A stretch of DNA of 64,000 nucleotides from Takifugu bimaculatus (GCA_004026145.2 CP034986.1:19426406-19490405), one strand, 5' to 3'. Positions 1 through 11,097 are shown, counted from the stretch's first letter. Translations and numbers: made by a program. Notes: generated from the letters alone by a model not told the origin.

Positions 1-663
1 GTGTGTTGAAGGCAGTCTTCCACTCGTCCCCCTCCCGGATCCGGACTAGATGGTTGGCATTGCGGAGATCCAACTTGGTGAAGACCATGGCCCCTTGAAG
101 CAGCTCAAAGGCTGAAGCGATGAGTGAGAGAGGGTACCGATTCTTGACGGTGATATCGTTGAGCCCCCTATAGTCGATGCAGGGCCTCAGGGACCTGTCT
201 TTCTTCTCCACAAAGAAGAACCCTGCCCCAGCAGGCGATGAGGAGGGACGGATGATCCTGGCGGCCAGAGCGGCATTAATGTAGGCCTCCATGGCCTCTC
301 TTTCTGGCGCTGTCATACGGCCGATGAGGGGGCAGGGAGGTAGCCTTAGCCTTGCTGAACACCTCCCGGAAGTCATGATATTTGGAGGGCAGAACGCCTC
401 TGTGTACTGCTGAGCCCTGGGGCTCCCATCTGGGGCTCTGGAGCAGTGCCTGGTTGGGGAGCTGGAACAGGACCGGCCGGTTGTGACACCGAGACCACCA
501 GCTGTTGGACCTGGGTGGCTACTGAAGTTAATGCCCGCTCCAGGGCCGACGCCACCTGCTGAGCCTCTGCAGCATTGGAGGCTAGCTGGGCCTCGAATTG
601 TTGGAGCCTTCCCTCCGCCTGGTCCAAGCGAGACTGAGGTGATGACGAGTGTGCTGGGTCCAT
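1..663 (-). pseudogene. Truncated gypsy gag-pol (gag N-terminus joined to reverse transcriptase N-terminus)
   Basis: Translation from the minus-strand ATG at 663 begins MDPAHSSSP and has the coiled, Gln/Ala-rich look of the N-terminus of fish gypsy gag. From about 420 a different reading frame carries the pol linker (YHDFREVFSKAKATSLPPHR). After PYD there is a small deletion and frame change near 316-330. The reverse-transcriptase start then follows (REAMEAYINAAL, LRPCIDYRGLND, FTKLDLRNA) down to position 1. The catalytic YxDD block lies beyond the window. The lost gag C-terminus and protease and the frame changes make this copy defective. Family assignment rests on the RT motifs and is secure; the gag call is moderately secure. 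Confidence 0.82.
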
Positions 664-680
664 GTTTGGCCAGATTGTAC

Positions 681-1391
681 TGTGATGGGTGCAATTTGGA
701 CCCAAAATCAGCATTCTGGAAAGCTGGAACCGTTGGTAGTGACCCTTTATTAGTACACAGGCCAACAGGAACTCTGGCAGACAAGGAAACACAGGAAACA
801 GTCCGTTCTTCAGGCTCAAGGCCCACGCAAAGTCTATGGGTGTCGGGCTCAGGGATTGGGTTTGAGCAGAGCCGCAATGTGGAGCCGAGGGGGAGGACGT
901 GAACCCTCGGAACTGTACACTTCCGTTTACAGCGGGCAGGAGTGACAGAGAGGGGCTTACAGGAGATGAGGCTGACGATGCAGCAGAGCAGACTGGGGAT
1001 GAGCACCAGCGAAGTCGGGGCCAGTTGGAGCGGTCAGGACCAGGTGAGCAGACAGGAACCAGAAACGCTGAGGCAGAAGTCGTGGTCAGGGACGGAAGGC
1101 TGGTGAGTTTATCAGGAGACAGGCGGTGCAGGCAGGTCAGGGACAAACAGGTTTGGCAACAGGAGGTCAGGCAGATAAGCGCTGGAGAGTCTTGCATGGA
1201 AACGCTGAAGAACAATCTGGCAAAGACTGAGAGTGCAGGGGAGGCTTATAAGCCGGGCTGGTTGGGAATGAGCTGCAGCTGTGCTGCAGGTGAGTGGAGT
1301 TGAGCTGACGGGGTGGGAGTGGCTGGCAGGTGGAGTGGAAAATTACTGGGGTGGAGGGACAGGAAGGACCTGGGGGAAGGGGGCTGTGACA
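681..1391 (-). repeat. 5' long terminal repeat of the gypsy element
   Basis: Read on the minus strand it begins TGTCACAG and ends CCCATCACA, giving the TG...CA ends expected of LTRs. A TATA-like motif (GGCTTATAAGCC) lies at about 1244-1255, and a polyadenylation signal (AATAAA) near 747-752. About 17 nt separate its end from the gag ATG at 663, and that gap would hold the primer-binding site. Length is about 711 bp. The 3' boundary is inferred from the TG/CA rule because there is no second LTR in view to align. Confidence 0.7.
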
Positions 1392-1675
1392 CATAGCTCC
1401 AATTCTCCATTTACAGAACAGGTTGCACAACTACTACAGGCACCCTATAGAATAGAGCATCTCACACCAGAGACTCTTGTGATTGACATTACAGGGCATG
1501 AACGAAATAACAGAGGCAGACAAATGGAAAAGAGTTGGACTGGAACCAACAACAATTGTTTTGAGTCAAAAAACAACAAAATTGGGCAAAAAGAACAAAG
1601 CTGTGAGATATAAATATGTCATTGTGTGACTCCAGGCTAGCACTGTCTGCTGATCAAAAGATGTAGAATGAGTAC
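1392..1675 (-). other. SLC6 intron between second coding exon and gypsy LTR
   Basis: Non-coding sequence of 284 bp between the donor at 1675 and the LTR edge. I see no further exon, repeat or RNA gene in it. Confidence 0.7.
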
Positions 1676-1810
1676 CTCCAAATAATGGGCAGATGGCCCT
1701 CCAAGCACTGACCCCGCCCAGACTGGTGTACTGTCCAAGTGAAGTCTCCAGGAGGAATAAAGGAATGCCACACAGCACCAGAAACAGCAGATAAGGAATG
1801 AAGAAGACAC
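1676..1810 (-). CDS. SLC6 transporter (GABA/betaine type), second coding exon
   Basis: A 135-bp exon on the minus strand starts after acceptor GTGCAG (exon base 1810) and ends at 1676 before a GT (GGAG|GTACTC). Both ends are phase 1, so it joins the upstream exon in frame and completes the third Gly of the KNGGG motif. It encodes transmembrane helix 2 and the following loop: VFFIPYLLFLVLCGIPLF, then LLETSLGQYTSLGG and WRAICPLF. These are diagnostic SLC6 blocks, including the conserved helix-2 Glu and GQ. An Ala usual after GGG is Val here. The donor fits the consensus poorly after GTA. The next exon should lie before position 1, across the gypsy insertion. Confidence 0.92.
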
Positions 1811-2796
1811 CTGCACCCACACAAACCAGTTAGCGCGAACATCTAAGGACTATTATGCTTCATAAACAATGATGAGATTAAACTATATACATGTAAACCG
1901 TATTCAACAATATATGCTGTGGCGTCCCTAAACATGGTGTATTATTACAGTTAATGCGTCGTAGATCAACCAATTAAACACATTATTGTGGCTTGAAAAG
2001 CTTAAAGAAGCTTAAAATAATTGGATTACTGTCCTCGTTTTTCCATTAAGCGCAGAAAAGGAACAGATTTTCTACATACGACCACAACTGGTGCGGTCAC
2101 ATGGTGAAGTAAATCAATTCATCAACGATGCCATTCCCCCTCATTTACAAAACACTTACACAATGAAAATCCAGTTATAAACTACTGAAAATGCAGTGTA
2201 AGCACTGCTGCTATCGAGTGCTCAGCACATGTGCAGGAATACTGGCTTTTGCTCTCATACATTATGAAATTTGGAAGCAATTTAGTTCTCTTCCTGGTAT
2301 GTATTTTACAATTGCTGTAGCTATATGCAAGAGACCCCAAACTGCCAACTTTCTTTCCTTCTTTTCAGTGGATTAACATGGCTTCCTTTCTAGATGACCT
2401 ATTATGTCACATATGTAACAACTTGACAGACTGGCATTTTGAACAACAGGAATGTGGATATTGTACAAATTTGATCATGTTATACATAATGTAGGTGCTC
2501 CGTGATCACTGTATTACTTTAACTCTGAATCAGGCTTATGCATGGAGGGAAAACCTGAGTTCTAGTCACATTGCCTCCACCCTATACACACACACACACA
2601 CACACACACACAATAGATTAGGTTTAAATCTAGCCCATTTCTTACAGTCAACCTGAAATTTCACACTCTCACATTCTACAGGCAGTGCACTTCAGAATGG
2701 GGCCCACATTCATCCAACTAAAGAAAAATAAGAGGAGCCTAAAGTTTGACTACTGGTAAAGAGAGAGAGCACCACAGTAACATCTGCTGTTCTTAC
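1811..2796 (-). other. SLC6 intron between the two visible coding exons
   Basis: An intron of 986 bp on the minus strand with a GTAAGA donor and a TGCAG acceptor. It is AT-rich and contains only a (CA)n microsatellite at 2586-2612. No other feature is evident. Confidence 0.85.
2586..2612. repeat. (CA)n microsatellite
   Basis: About 13 uninterrupted CA units inside the SLC6 intron. Confidence 0.97.
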
Positions 2797-3027
2797 CTCC
2801 TCCGTTCTTGTAGCAGAGGTAGGGGAACCTCCAAACATTACCCAGGCCAATGATCTGTCCTGCCACTGCCAGCAGAAACTCTGCCTTGTTGGCCCACTGT
2901 CCCCTGGCACGCAGATCATCATCTTTGCAGGATTCCACTCCATTTGGTGTATTGGCTTTGAGGAAAAAAGTGTCCTCTTGCTGCAGAGGTCTTTTAGTTG
3001 CCATTAGAGACACGCTTGGTACGACTC
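2797..3027 (-). CDS. SLC6 transporter (GABA/betaine type), first coding exon
   Basis: The minus strand carries ATG at 3004-3002 and 69 whole codons plus one base before a splice donor (GGAG|GTAAGA, exon end 2797). An AG acceptor (TTTCTCCTCAG) puts the exon start at 3027, so bases 3027-3005 would be 5' UTR. The product is an acidic N-terminal tail, the gating motif RGQW (residues 34-37), then transmembrane helix 1 (about 41-62) with the family signature GLGNVWRFPYLCYKNGG. In SLC6 proteins this helix unwinds in the middle to bind sodium and substrate. CYKNGG plus RGQWANK points to the GABA/betaine/taurine subgroup (SLC6A11/12/13-like) rather than GAT1 or monoamine transporters. No orthologue is assigned because only about 114 residues are visible. 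Confidence 0.92.
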
Positions 3028-3660
3028 CTGAGGAGAAATAGTGCACAAAAAGTTACGTTTTAAACTTAAAAAGCAAAAGGCTTGGGATTAAGTGTCAAAA
3101 TTTCGCTCCCTCTGCTTCTTGCATATCTCCCAGGACCAGTGAGGGTGTACCTTTATCTTGACGGCTCTGGTACGGGGTGATATAATTTGGGTTTTGTAAC
3201 GTGCTGCTTGCTTCTTTTTTTTTCTCTCTTCTCCCCCCCCCCCCCCTTTACTTTTACATATTACATTGGCTGTAATGTCCGCCTGCAGATTGTATTAATT
3301 TAGATTAATTAGCTCCACATGCTTAGACTTTATGTGACCATCATCTACATTTTCCGAGTGTAGAATGTGACTAAACTATACATTACACAATATGAACCAA
3401 CTTATGCAAGTTACCTTTTTGAAATGACCAAAATACAAAAATAATAACAGTTTAATAACAGCAATTGTACAACAGCTGCAATTATATCGCTTTCATAACA
3501 TTTTTTTTTTTTTTGCTGCACGAACCTGAACACGGCACAAGCGATTTTGACATCGCAGCCTTTCTGAAAGCGATGCATGAGGAGAAGCTTTCGAGTTACA
3601 TTTTCACAGAATACAACGGTATTTTCTTCCTACCTTCCGCTCTAACCTGAACGCCGCTGC
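3028..3660 (-). other. Upstream of the SLC6 start exon: intron or promoter, with poly-C and poly-T runs
   Basis: The AG acceptor at 3028 implies a non-coding 5' exon further upstream, which I cannot place. A 14-C run lies at 3233-3246 and a 14-T run at 3501-3514. Just after the T-run the plus strand reads HEPEHGTSDFDIAAFLKAMH before a stop at about 3650. I do not recognise this product and do not call it a gene. No clear core promoter is visible. Confidence 0.5.
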
Positions 3661-4810
3661 CGACCCAAATTCTTCTTCTTTAGGTTTTAATGGCAGCCGG
3701 CATTCATATTGTTGCATTACTGCCACCTTCTGGTCCTTTATCTCGCTTATCTATACGTAACTCCTTTTTACTCGACCAGTACAGGTCAGAAATTAACCAA
3801 CCTCTTTCCTCCTGCCCTTCTCACCCCCATCCACCATTCCCAGTTTCATCGGCGCATCCTTGATCGGCTTCCTTTCACCACTTTACTGCCTGCATGTTAA
3901 AAAAACACATGTTGTGCTGTTTCCAGTTCGTAACAATGCTCACTTCGACCACTTGGGTGTTTCCCCCACAATATATAGCATACTGTTTAAGTTGCTGTAG
4001 CGATTCTTAACCTTGTTTTTATAACCTGCTATTATATTTCTCTTTTCTCCGCTTTAGTTATTCTTCTTCCCCTCTTTCCCTTCTCTGATAATTATCTGAA
4101 CTGGACTTTAACAAAGGTATTTGCCATCAGCTCTTCCTTTTCTTTGTCACTGCTGTGACACCGTCCTCCACCAAAGCTGATAGCATTACTCTCTCTTATC
4201 TCCAGCCATCTTTTTAACCACCCCCCATACCTCCAACACCTTTGTTACCTTTCCTATGAGTCACAGTATTATCTCCAGAAGTTTCTTTTTGTCTGTCTTA
4301 TTTCTCTTCTCAGTGCTCCCTAGGCCTTCTTGAACTAAATCAAATGTTGGAAATTGTATTCTTAATTTTTTTTTTTTCCGTCTAAATGCATGTTTCTGTT
4401 TTCCACTACCTCCTTTCACTTCTCATGGTAATGCCTCCTTTCTCCCATTACCTTTGGTCGCTGGAATAGCTTTTGCTGCAGCTGCTAAGATGCCTTGTTT
4501 TATTTTTAGAATCAAGCACCTCTATGCTCAGTTCCTCACTGACTTCATTTAACTCTCTATCACTTTCCTTCATAAATGTCTGCCAATTTGCTTTTTTATT
4601 TCTTATTTTCTTAAATGATCCCTTTGCCTCCCATACTCTGTCCTGTCTGCAGAGAGGCAATGTTTATCTCGCACCATTCTGGATAATGATCACTCCCTAT
4701 TGTTCACCAATCACATCAAGCTACAATGTAGCTCAACACCAGTGTCAAGTGCAGCACCGACTCTTTCCCCGTATTCCATCTGAGTTACCGATCGCTTTAT
4801 CTCCCTTCTT
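3661..4810 (-). mobile_element. Degraded non-LTR retrotransposon (I/Nimb-like LINE), reverse transcriptase deleted
   Basis: Read on the minus strand, the 5' part encodes an endonuclease end with the SDH catalytic triplet (TIGSDHYPEWCEINI, about 4700-4655). It is followed by the linker typical of this LINE group (KKANWQTFMKESDRELNEVS, about 4600-4540) and degraded pieces with stops, such as EDGVTAVT near 4170. The next recognisable block is near the end: GKHPSGRSEHC...ELETAQHV at about 3990-3915, as found after RNase H. The reverse transcriptase that should lie between is absent. The element ends at about 3670 with AAAGAAGAAGAA following a stretch ending GGCAGTAATGCAACA, a 3' end common in fish LINE copies. 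Clade assignment (I superfamily) is from recalled motif resemblance. Confidence 0.7.
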
Positions 4811-5845
4811 CCTTTAACCCCTTTTTTCCCTTCTCTCAATATTTTCCCATCTTGAGCATCATCCTCACTAAAGATGGATGGTGGATAAATCTACACTATC
4901 ACCATCCATCTCGCCCCCCTTTCATTCTGAAAATCCCTGCCACCCTTCATTCAGCCGCACAAATGGTTTAATCCGAGAGCTAACACAAAAGCAGGTGCTT
5001 TTCATTATAAGAGCACAGACCGTTTCGTAATGGAACACTTTATTTCCTGGTTCGGGTCATACCATTTGAGCAGTAATGCTCAAATGGTATGACCCGAACA
5101 TGCATCCAAGGAGTTTGGGGGAAGACTACATTTTGATAATCATTTGGAAAACATAGTGAACACACACTGACAATTACACTTGTATTGTTGTTTGGCCAGT
5201 GGACGGCAAAAAGTGTTTGTGTTTATTAATGTTTGCCAACTACTTAGGCCATCGTTGTACAATCATTGCACTTTATAACAAAGTTGATTATAAAACTAGA
5301 AAGGTCAGTAAGGGGGGTTGTAGGATATTTCTAAAATGGGATTATATAACCAAAATATTTTACTGCAGAAAATTTGCATTTCTTTTCCCCCTGTTATTCT
5401 AACTTCTGATTGCTTTTCACAATGGTTTGTAATTTGAGTCCGCCTGTTTTTAGTTTACATATTCATAATGGATAAATATAGCTTGTAAGCTTCAAAATTA
5501 GCTGTGAAGCTGTAAAATTAGCCATAAAGACTCACATGTCGTTTAGAAACAGTGAAGGTAATAGAAAACATAGCGGAGAGTTGACACAATTTTAGGGCTT
5601 CCATCTCCCTACTGTTGATTTGAACCCTGGCCGTAATAAAAAAAAAAGAAAAAAAGTCCAGGCTCCAACCAGCTCAGTTTCATGGACTTCAATCAGAGAA
5701 TAACGGCAAATTTTATCAGGAGTCGTGGTATGTTTTATCACTTTATTAATACATTTTGAACATTACATGCATTTCCACGCACATATGCAACTCTGCTAAA
5801 GCTGGGATTTGAATTAGATGCCATTTAAAAAGACTTGAAGTGCAC
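4811..5845. other. Gene-free stretch with a perfect palindrome
   Basis: AT-rich DNA without coding potential. It contains the inverted repeat at 5050-5099 described separately and a short A-run near 5640. Nothing else is recognised. Confidence 0.6.
5050..5099. repeat. Perfect inverted repeat, 23-bp arms, 4-nt loop
   Basis: Arms 5050-5072 and 5077-5099 are exact reverse complements around the loop GTAA. The arm starts GTTCGGGTCATACC. The match stops abruptly on both sides. Confidence 0.97.
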
Positions 5846-6340
5846 GGACCTCCGCCAAGCAGGTAATTTCAACACATCTTGTCACTGGAAGAGCAAAGGA
5901 ATCCAGAACATCACCTAAACTTAACAAACTTTTTTTGGGGCCAGTATCATCATTTCCTGAAGAATTCATTAGAATCCATTCAAAACTTTGTAGGTTATTT
6001 TGCTAACAGAGAGACAGACCACCGAATAAATACCAGCCGTCAACTCCTAGACCAGCAGCTTGTACTATTACCGGTAATGTATCTCTATGATCTCTACCTA
6101 TTCTGTCCTCTACCTGTCCTACCTTCTCCTCTTTCTCTACCCAGCCCCCCTCTACATGAGCCTGGTCCTGCTCAAGGTTTCTTCCTGTTAAAGGGGAGCT
6201 TTTCCTTGCCACTGTTGCTTGTTGGGGGTCAGGCACTGGGATTCTGGAAAGCACCTTGAGACAATTTTGATTGTAACAGACGCTATATAAATAAAGATTG
6301 ATTGATAGATTGATGACCTCCTTGGTGGAGGTAATTACCA
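5846..6340. mobile_element. Fish interspersed repeat interrupted by an L2 insertion
   Basis: The left part (about 5846-6030) starts GACCTCCGCCAAGCAGGTAA and contains GAACATCACCTAAA and TTTGCTAACAGAGAGACAGA. I associate these strings with a widespread teleost repeat. The right end (about 6315-6335) is ACCTCCTTGGTGGAGGTAAT, an imperfect inverted copy of the left end. Between them sits an L2-type 3' end. The family name is not known to me. Confidence 0.5.
6070..6314 (+). mobile_element. L2-clade LINE 3' end (5'-truncated copy)
   Basis: Contains the conserved fish L2 3' block: GAGCCTGGTCCTGCTCAAGG, TTTCTTCCTGTTAAAGGGGA, CACCTTGAGACAATTTTGAT and GCTATATAAATAAAG, then a (GATT)n-like tail. The same TATAAATAAAGATTGAT ending closes the longer L2 copy at 23906. 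Only the 3' untranslated end remains, about 245 bp. The 5' edge is approximate. Confidence 0.75.
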
Positions 6341-9300
6341 AATATGTCAGAACAGACTGTTAGATGTTTTTGTCACTCGAAATGATAACAGCTAAGAACA
6401 ACACGAAAAAAACAAACAGCCTCATAAAATGCAGACTCTTTTGTCTCAGGGGTCAAAAAGCACTACTTTCAGGGTCTTTCTATTTAGACACCATTGTTGT
6501 GTCCCGACAGACTGGCACTCGTAAAAACTGGTGTAACAAGGATTACAACTGTCACAGCATGTGCAATTTCTGCATGCTTTAAGGCTACTTGTAATTATGT
6601 CGGACAATGAGGTCAGTGAGTCACTGATCTACAGTGGTTGGCTTTGTGTCACCAGTCACAACAGTTCGCGCCATTCCAATAAAATGGAAAGGACTTCATA
6701 TTAGGTAGCAGAACAAAAGCATGTTGGAGAAAAATAACAAGGAAACATTGCTCTCAGCTCTGTGTACGTATCAGGACCTGTGTGTACATAATGCAAAGCA
6801 AATGTAAATTACATTTTGGCCACATGCGTCCTGAGTGTGCACAGTCCCACAATCAAATGCTGATGGGGTAGTCTGAGGGTCCCCTGCTTCAGGATGTCTC
6901 CTCAGGATGAGCACCTCAGTTGCAGGCAGTGGAAGCATGCACAAGTGCTTGCTGACCAATTCGGAGCCCGCTTCATGTAAGTGTACTACCTGGGCTGCAA
7001 GTCGGTCTGCTCTACTGTCAAGTATCCACCAACAAAATGTGGGACTAGAATGCATCACATTGATAAACGAATCTCACTTTTAAGATTTGAATTTTTGTTT
7101 TTAAGGTTGTATATGTACCGATAGGTCCTTATCTATCACAAACAGAGCTAAAAATAGAGGTAACCATGCTTTTCCAGTGGCCTTTCCTTATCTCTACATG
7201 TTTTTGGAAACCGCTCAGCCCAAACAACCGAGTCCTTGCTTACGACATACTTTGATTCATTAGCTATTAATCCAAATTTAGCTTCACCTTTTACTACTGC
7301 ATTCTGTTCTATGTGAAGCTTTAAGTGTGTTGTCAGGGGAGAGAAAAAGTCCATTTGAGAAAAATGTCAGTTGTCCATAACAAATAGATCAAAGAATGTG
7401 GCTAAGGGGGCGTCTATTGCTCAGCTACTAAGCTAACTTGACAATATTTGTAATGGTGTTCAGAGGAGTGGGTACAAAGTCAGTCACCTCATTCAATCTT
7501 CCAGTTTTTAACACAAACAAAAGCCAAAACTAAAACTTTACTTCTAATTAGTGAGTTTAATTTACCTGTGCCTAGGAGCTCAGCAAGCATAGTAATTTGA
7601 TGGCATAAAACAATGTAAAGAATTTGATGTTTTACCAACTCACATATTTATGTAGTTATATTAGGTATATCATCCCAAAGGAATCAATAAAGTTGAATTA
7701 ATCAGGCTTAAACATATCAAAATGTCAGCTGTAAACAGGATTCTGAAACAGGTTCTGATTTACAGCTCTTGAAATTGCCAGAGAGATTTCTTGATCAGGC
7801 ACAAGCTTGTCAACTCATATTAAAATGATTTGTGTCCATTGGCATCAGGTTTGCATGAAAGACACATGACACCAACGTATTGGTCCACTGTTGTTGTCGT
7901 TGCTACAGAGGATTGCATGTCCGGGGATACTCATGCTAAAATGCCAAAGCTGCTATGTACAATGGCACCGCCTTCTTGCATAGTATGTATGTACAATATT
8001 TTTAATACAAAATATGTTGAATTGAAACACTTTGACAACATTTTTGGTTGTTTCTGAATCCAAAATACAGTTGTTAGATATGCTAATAAGGTTGTTTTGA
8101 GGCATATTTACACTTTAATTGACACTGAGAGCAGATCCTTTCCACATATTAGCCTGACTTGCTTAATTATTGCCTTTAATACAATTTTTGTAATAAAGTT
8201 TTAGTCCTGCCTTTAGGTAATCACACTGACAGACAGTAAGCCAGTGTGATATATTAAACCTGAAAGTGTGATTCATAGCTTAACATAAATGTAAGTATGT
8301 TCATATTTCCCACACCCAGGTATAATTAATCTGTCCTCTTTCTTCACATTTTTACCATAGCCTATAATTACACTTTGTACTTTGTAAAAAAAATCTCAAC
8401 TCCAGATTCTCTGTCTAATTTCCTGTCAATGAAACCTTTAAGGCATGCATTGTTTTTTATTTAACATTGAAGACACTACAGTTGCGAGACTTACCTCTGT
8501 CGACGTGAGCACTCACCTTGTTTCCAAATAAGACAGCCACTCTTTACCAGCCGTAAAATATTAACATGACAAAGAAGCCCAACCCACCAACATTGAGCAA
8601 GTGTGACCTTAAGACACTTTTGCATTAAAATGAATCATTTACACATTTAATTTTGCCAAATATTATGGATAGGGGTTTATTAGTTGATTTTAAACTTTCC
8701 TAATTTGTGGTCTCGAATTGTAGTGCTTTTTGCTTCAGCATTCCAACATAAAATTTGTAATGTTGTTGCCATAAACCTGTTCAAGTTTAAGCTTTCTGCA
8801 CATTTCTACATGGACAACTGGAAAACATTAGCAGGCACAACTCTGCGCTGGGTCAAAGGCACAGAACTCGAGTTATTATCAATTGTTTTTTATCATAATT
8901 TGCTGACACAACACCATTGCCTGATGTAAACTGCCACACCCTACATTTTGTTTCTGCTTCTCTGAGAGAACCAGTGACTAAAAAGAAAATTGAGTGATGG
9001 CAAAGTGCAAAGTCTGTGCAGTGAAATCTGAAATCTGGTGGCGTGGAAAGAGGCATGTGATAATATTATAAACAAAGAAGCCTGATGTTTTATTCCTTTG
9101 CATATTTTAACATCAAAATAGTTTACAACAGGGCGGAGAAAGAGGTACAGAAGGAGTATATTTGAGTTGCCATTCAAAGGCGACTGAAAGGAGGATTGTC
9201 TCCTTTGATCCAAATAAGCTATGACCAAATGAGTGTCCCGATGTGTTATCTATGATGGAATGTCGTGAAACCAGCAAGATTGAATGTGATGGGTGCGGTG

Positions 9301-10118
9301 TTTGACACCTCAATCGTGAACATGGTATGGTGGATAAACACAATTATACAGTCGTAAAAAGCATTTTCCCAGCCAATCAAAAGGACCTTAACTTTTTAAG
9401 GTGAATCAAAAGAAGGTAGAAGCCAGACAGGAGCATGCATGCAGGAACCTCAACAATCTAGATTTGTAGGGCCAGCAGATGGAATTTGAGGTCTGTCAAT
9501 GCTTTGGCCCTATTTTAGAAATTGGAATGTTTGTAAACTGTAATTTATTCTATAAAATCGTATATATGGTCAGGTTTATTTGTTTCTCCCAGTGTGAGTT
9601 AATCTCTTATGGCCTGGAGTTTTTCTTCCCTTATGAGGCGGTCACGTTAATATTCCGGCCCATGCTGAGCAGCACAAACTCGTAGGTCTCAGCCTGAACA
9701 TGAGAAAACAGTGTTAAGACTGCTTAACATTGCTGAAGTGTCCTGCCTGCGTTGAGATAAAGGTGAGCAAAGAATCGAGGAATGAAGTTGAAAAGGAAGT
9801 CATAGAGATTAAAGACAAAAAGGGATGGGGGGAGCAGCCAGTTTCGATATGCTCTGACTTTTAATCAAGCTTTGTTGAAAGACAAAAGACAAACTGCAAG
9901 AGGGAAGAGAATGTGTGGAATTTTAAGAGTGAGCCTGTCAGAACAGATACACTGGGTGGGAGTTGGGGAAGGGGCGGTAGCAGGTAGGATGAGAGTAGGA
10001 AAGGGTTTAGAAAAAGAAATGACAGCAGCTGAGGTATGGGCTGGTTCAGCGGTACCTGCAGCTCTCATGAAAGGCTTCACTACATGAATCTGCTGACATT
10101 ATTATACAGCTATCCAGA
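6341..10118. other. Gene-free stretch
   Basis: About 3.8 kb of AT-rich DNA. Short open frames are present on both strands but none resembles a known protein or shows splice structure. No clear repeat family is recognised. Confidence 0.55.
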
Positions 10119-10169
10119 GAACACACACACACACACACACCCACCCACCCACCCACACACACACACACA
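10119..10169. repeat. Compound microsatellite (AC)n-(CCCA)n-(CA)n
   Basis: About ten AC units, four CCCA/CCAC units and about eight CA units in succession. Confidence 0.97.
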
Positions 10170-11094
10170 AGCATGCAGACTGTAGAGCGCAGACCCAACA
10201 CGGTTATACATGCCTGTGATCGCTTATACCAACTCATCTTTCTCTCCTAGTCTTAGCTGCTCACTGCCTAATGCCACTGTGTTCTTTGTTTGGCGGCTGG
10301 GCTTATGTTGGACTCTGGCGCTACCAAAAATCCAGGCAAATGACTTTTCTCACTTTTTTGCCCATCTTAGCCAGGAGATGAGTTGTTAAATTGTGGAGCA
10401 TAGAAAACATTGAGCTTCAGATTGAACTCACAGCTTGGATTACAGGTGAAACCTGATCTAATTAGACAGTCATGTTGACTGCATTCCAAGGTTTTTACTT
10501 TTTTCCATATATTACATTTATTAACTGCCTGCATTCTCACAAAGATCTGCAGTAAAGCCACTGTTGGGAGCGCATTCTGACATGGCAGTTTCACTAAATC
10601 TGCTGATGCAATTGAGTTTTGCAATGGTACCAAGCGACCACGTGTAACACTGAAAAAGGAGAAAATATCCTTGAACTGATGTCTTTTGTACTCATGAATA
10701 GCAGGCATTGACAACCAATTTCAGTTGAACGTGACTGTAAATAACCAACACTAAGAATGACATAATCCTTGTTTGAGATTCAACTACAGATATATTTTCT
10801 ACATGAATCCTAATTCATTTTGAATTCAACCTACATTTGTATTAACTCCTATTGAAGATATGCCTGTATTGTTATTTAATTAACCGCTATAATTTTCCAA
10901 AAGACAGGATTCACAGACTTGTGTCAGTTTGAGTGTCTCTTCTTTTTTGATGTGAGTTAATTACAGCTTCCTTATAAGGTATTTTATCCTGAAAATTGAG
11001 TCAGACGTGCACATCAAAACAGCCTGCACTGCAGGTAGCCGCTAACATACATCACCTGACAAGTCATATGAACAGTCAGCCCCCTTCATAAACA

Positions 11095-11097
<3 letters not shown>
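10170..11097. other. Gene-free stretch
   Basis: No gene, RNA gene or repeat family recognised. Confidence 0.5.

Larger units (their letters stand above)
1..1391 (-). mobile_element. Ty3/gypsy LTR retrotransposon, internally deleted, 3' part outside the window
   Basis: On the minus strand the order is a long terminal repeat (about 1391 to 681), a short leader, a gag start at 663 and a pol fragment that runs off position 1. The element starts TGTCACAGCCCCC at 1391, and the first repeat ends in CA at about 681. Gag passes directly into the region just upstream of reverse transcriptase near position 420, so the end of gag, the zinc knuckle and protease are missing. It lies in an intron of the SLC6 gene, in the same orientation. 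The other LTR and the second copy of the target duplication are before position 1, so insertion boundaries cannot be verified. Confidence 0.85.

Noticed and set aside
373..1215. 280-codon minus-strand open frame beginning upstream of gag
   Set aside because: Its first half is LTR sequence read through by chance; only the part from 663 is gag.
6003..6341. 112-codon minus-strand open frame
   Set aside because: It is the reverse strand of the L2 3' end and the surrounding repeat.
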